A model generated the notes under the pieces. It had not been told where the DNA came from. It saw only the letters and a program-made list of their open reading frames with translations, and made no database searches. This document shows, one piece after another, positions 63,591-64,000 of a stretch of DNA of 64,000 nt. The DNA is from Culex pipiens pallens. Lineage: Eukaryota > Arthropoda > Insecta > Diptera > Culicidae. Position numbers and translations under genes: made by a program. Where the stretch lies: the NCBI RefSeq assembly GCF_016801865.2, contig NC_068937.1:72195601-72259600 (forward strand), written 5' to 3'. Position 1 is the stretch's first letter. Every line of letters begins with the position of its first letter.

Positions 63591-64000
63591 CCGACGACAC
63601 GACAAGACACTCGGAGGAAAAATCTGATTGAAAATTGGTCCCGCCGTGAATCCCGTGAAATCACCGTGAGCCACCAAAGTCACGGTAAATCGAAAGACCC
63701 CTTGGTTTTCTCACAAAATAAAATCGACTTGCAACACTGATCGAACAGCAATATTTACATTTGAAAATTGATGTTTACAAACACTAAAATTCATTTTTTT
63801 TTTCAATTTGGCTTTGTTGGATCTCCTGCTAGCCATTCCGGCGAACAGTCCGTCGTCACGCATCGATTCCGACCATTCCGGCAGTGAAATCAGCAGCAAG
63901 CACTCGCGAGGTACTTCTCGCTCTTGCCGACGCTTCGGTTAGTCTACGCTGGAGATTCTTTAAGCTCGGGAACCTATGCGAGACCTTTCTTATCTATTTC
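63591..64000. mobile_element. Start of a second E2 copy
   Basis: CCGACGACACGACAAG then 'acactcgg' and 'ggtcccgccgtgaatcccgt', matching 39432-39680 with moderate divergence. It runs off the window, so its cargo is unknown. Confidence 0.75.

Noticed and set aside
50527..64000. Final sideroflexin exon
   Set aside because: Looked for the expected last membrane segment and C-terminus after the donor at 50527 and found none; presumed beyond the window.

Overview
The window looks like intron-rich, repeat-packed nuclear DNA of a mosquito, most likely the Culex pipiens complex. I infer this from tRNA-derived SINEs, one of them a dimer resembling the Culex Twin family, from a ribosomal protein S6 pseudogene with a long lysine-rich tail as in mosquito S6, and from Ty3/gypsy, copia, Penelope-like and Jockey-like elements with many MITEs. 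Two 100-base N runs (8308-8407 and 36828-36927) are assembly gaps.

The only host gene I can support as functional is a sideroflexin (mitochondrial multipass carrier) on the + strand, of which three exons fall in the window: 687-854, 31984-32335 and 50387-50526. All three have clean splice sites, and reading frame and family sequence continue across the junctions. Its introns here are about 31.1 kb and 18.1 kb; a third runs past the end. Nearly everything else is nested mobile DNA inside these introns.

Intron 1 (855-31983) holds a short-LTR gypsy element with identical LTRs (994-5488), a retroposon with a 24-bp target duplication, CCCAGT foldback MITEs, a retroposon carrying a 117-bp satellite (9322-10698), a 649-bp-arm inverted duplication of gypsy integrase sequence (13384-14765), an element with roughly 320-bp inverted ends, and two copies (18413-20035, 23806-25393) of a TIR element that carries the 5' exons and introns of an ARID2/Bap170-like gene. 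One copy sits inside an 8-bp satellite array of more than 2 kb. Pseudogene fragments of a RasGAP-type C2 domain and an ARID2-like paralogue follow.

Intron 2 (32336-50386) holds a PIF/Harbinger-like element with TTA duplications (33097-36476), an LTR element cut by the second gap and carrying a third ARID2 TIR copy (36812-39218), and a large TIR element E1 (39375-47944). E1 hosts a second gene-fragment-carrying TIR element E2 (S3 and glyoxalase II fragments), an ORF1-only Jockey-like retroposon, a Twin-like SINE and a LINE 3' end. A Penelope-like pseudogene and a 5' copia fragment follow.

After the third exon come the S6 pseudogene and a 10.4-kb gypsy element (52551-62945) with open gag and pol, near-identical 1.79-kb LTRs and a canonical -1 frameshift heptamer, then the start of a second E2 copy at 63591. 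No CRISPR, rRNA or ordinary tRNA gene was found.
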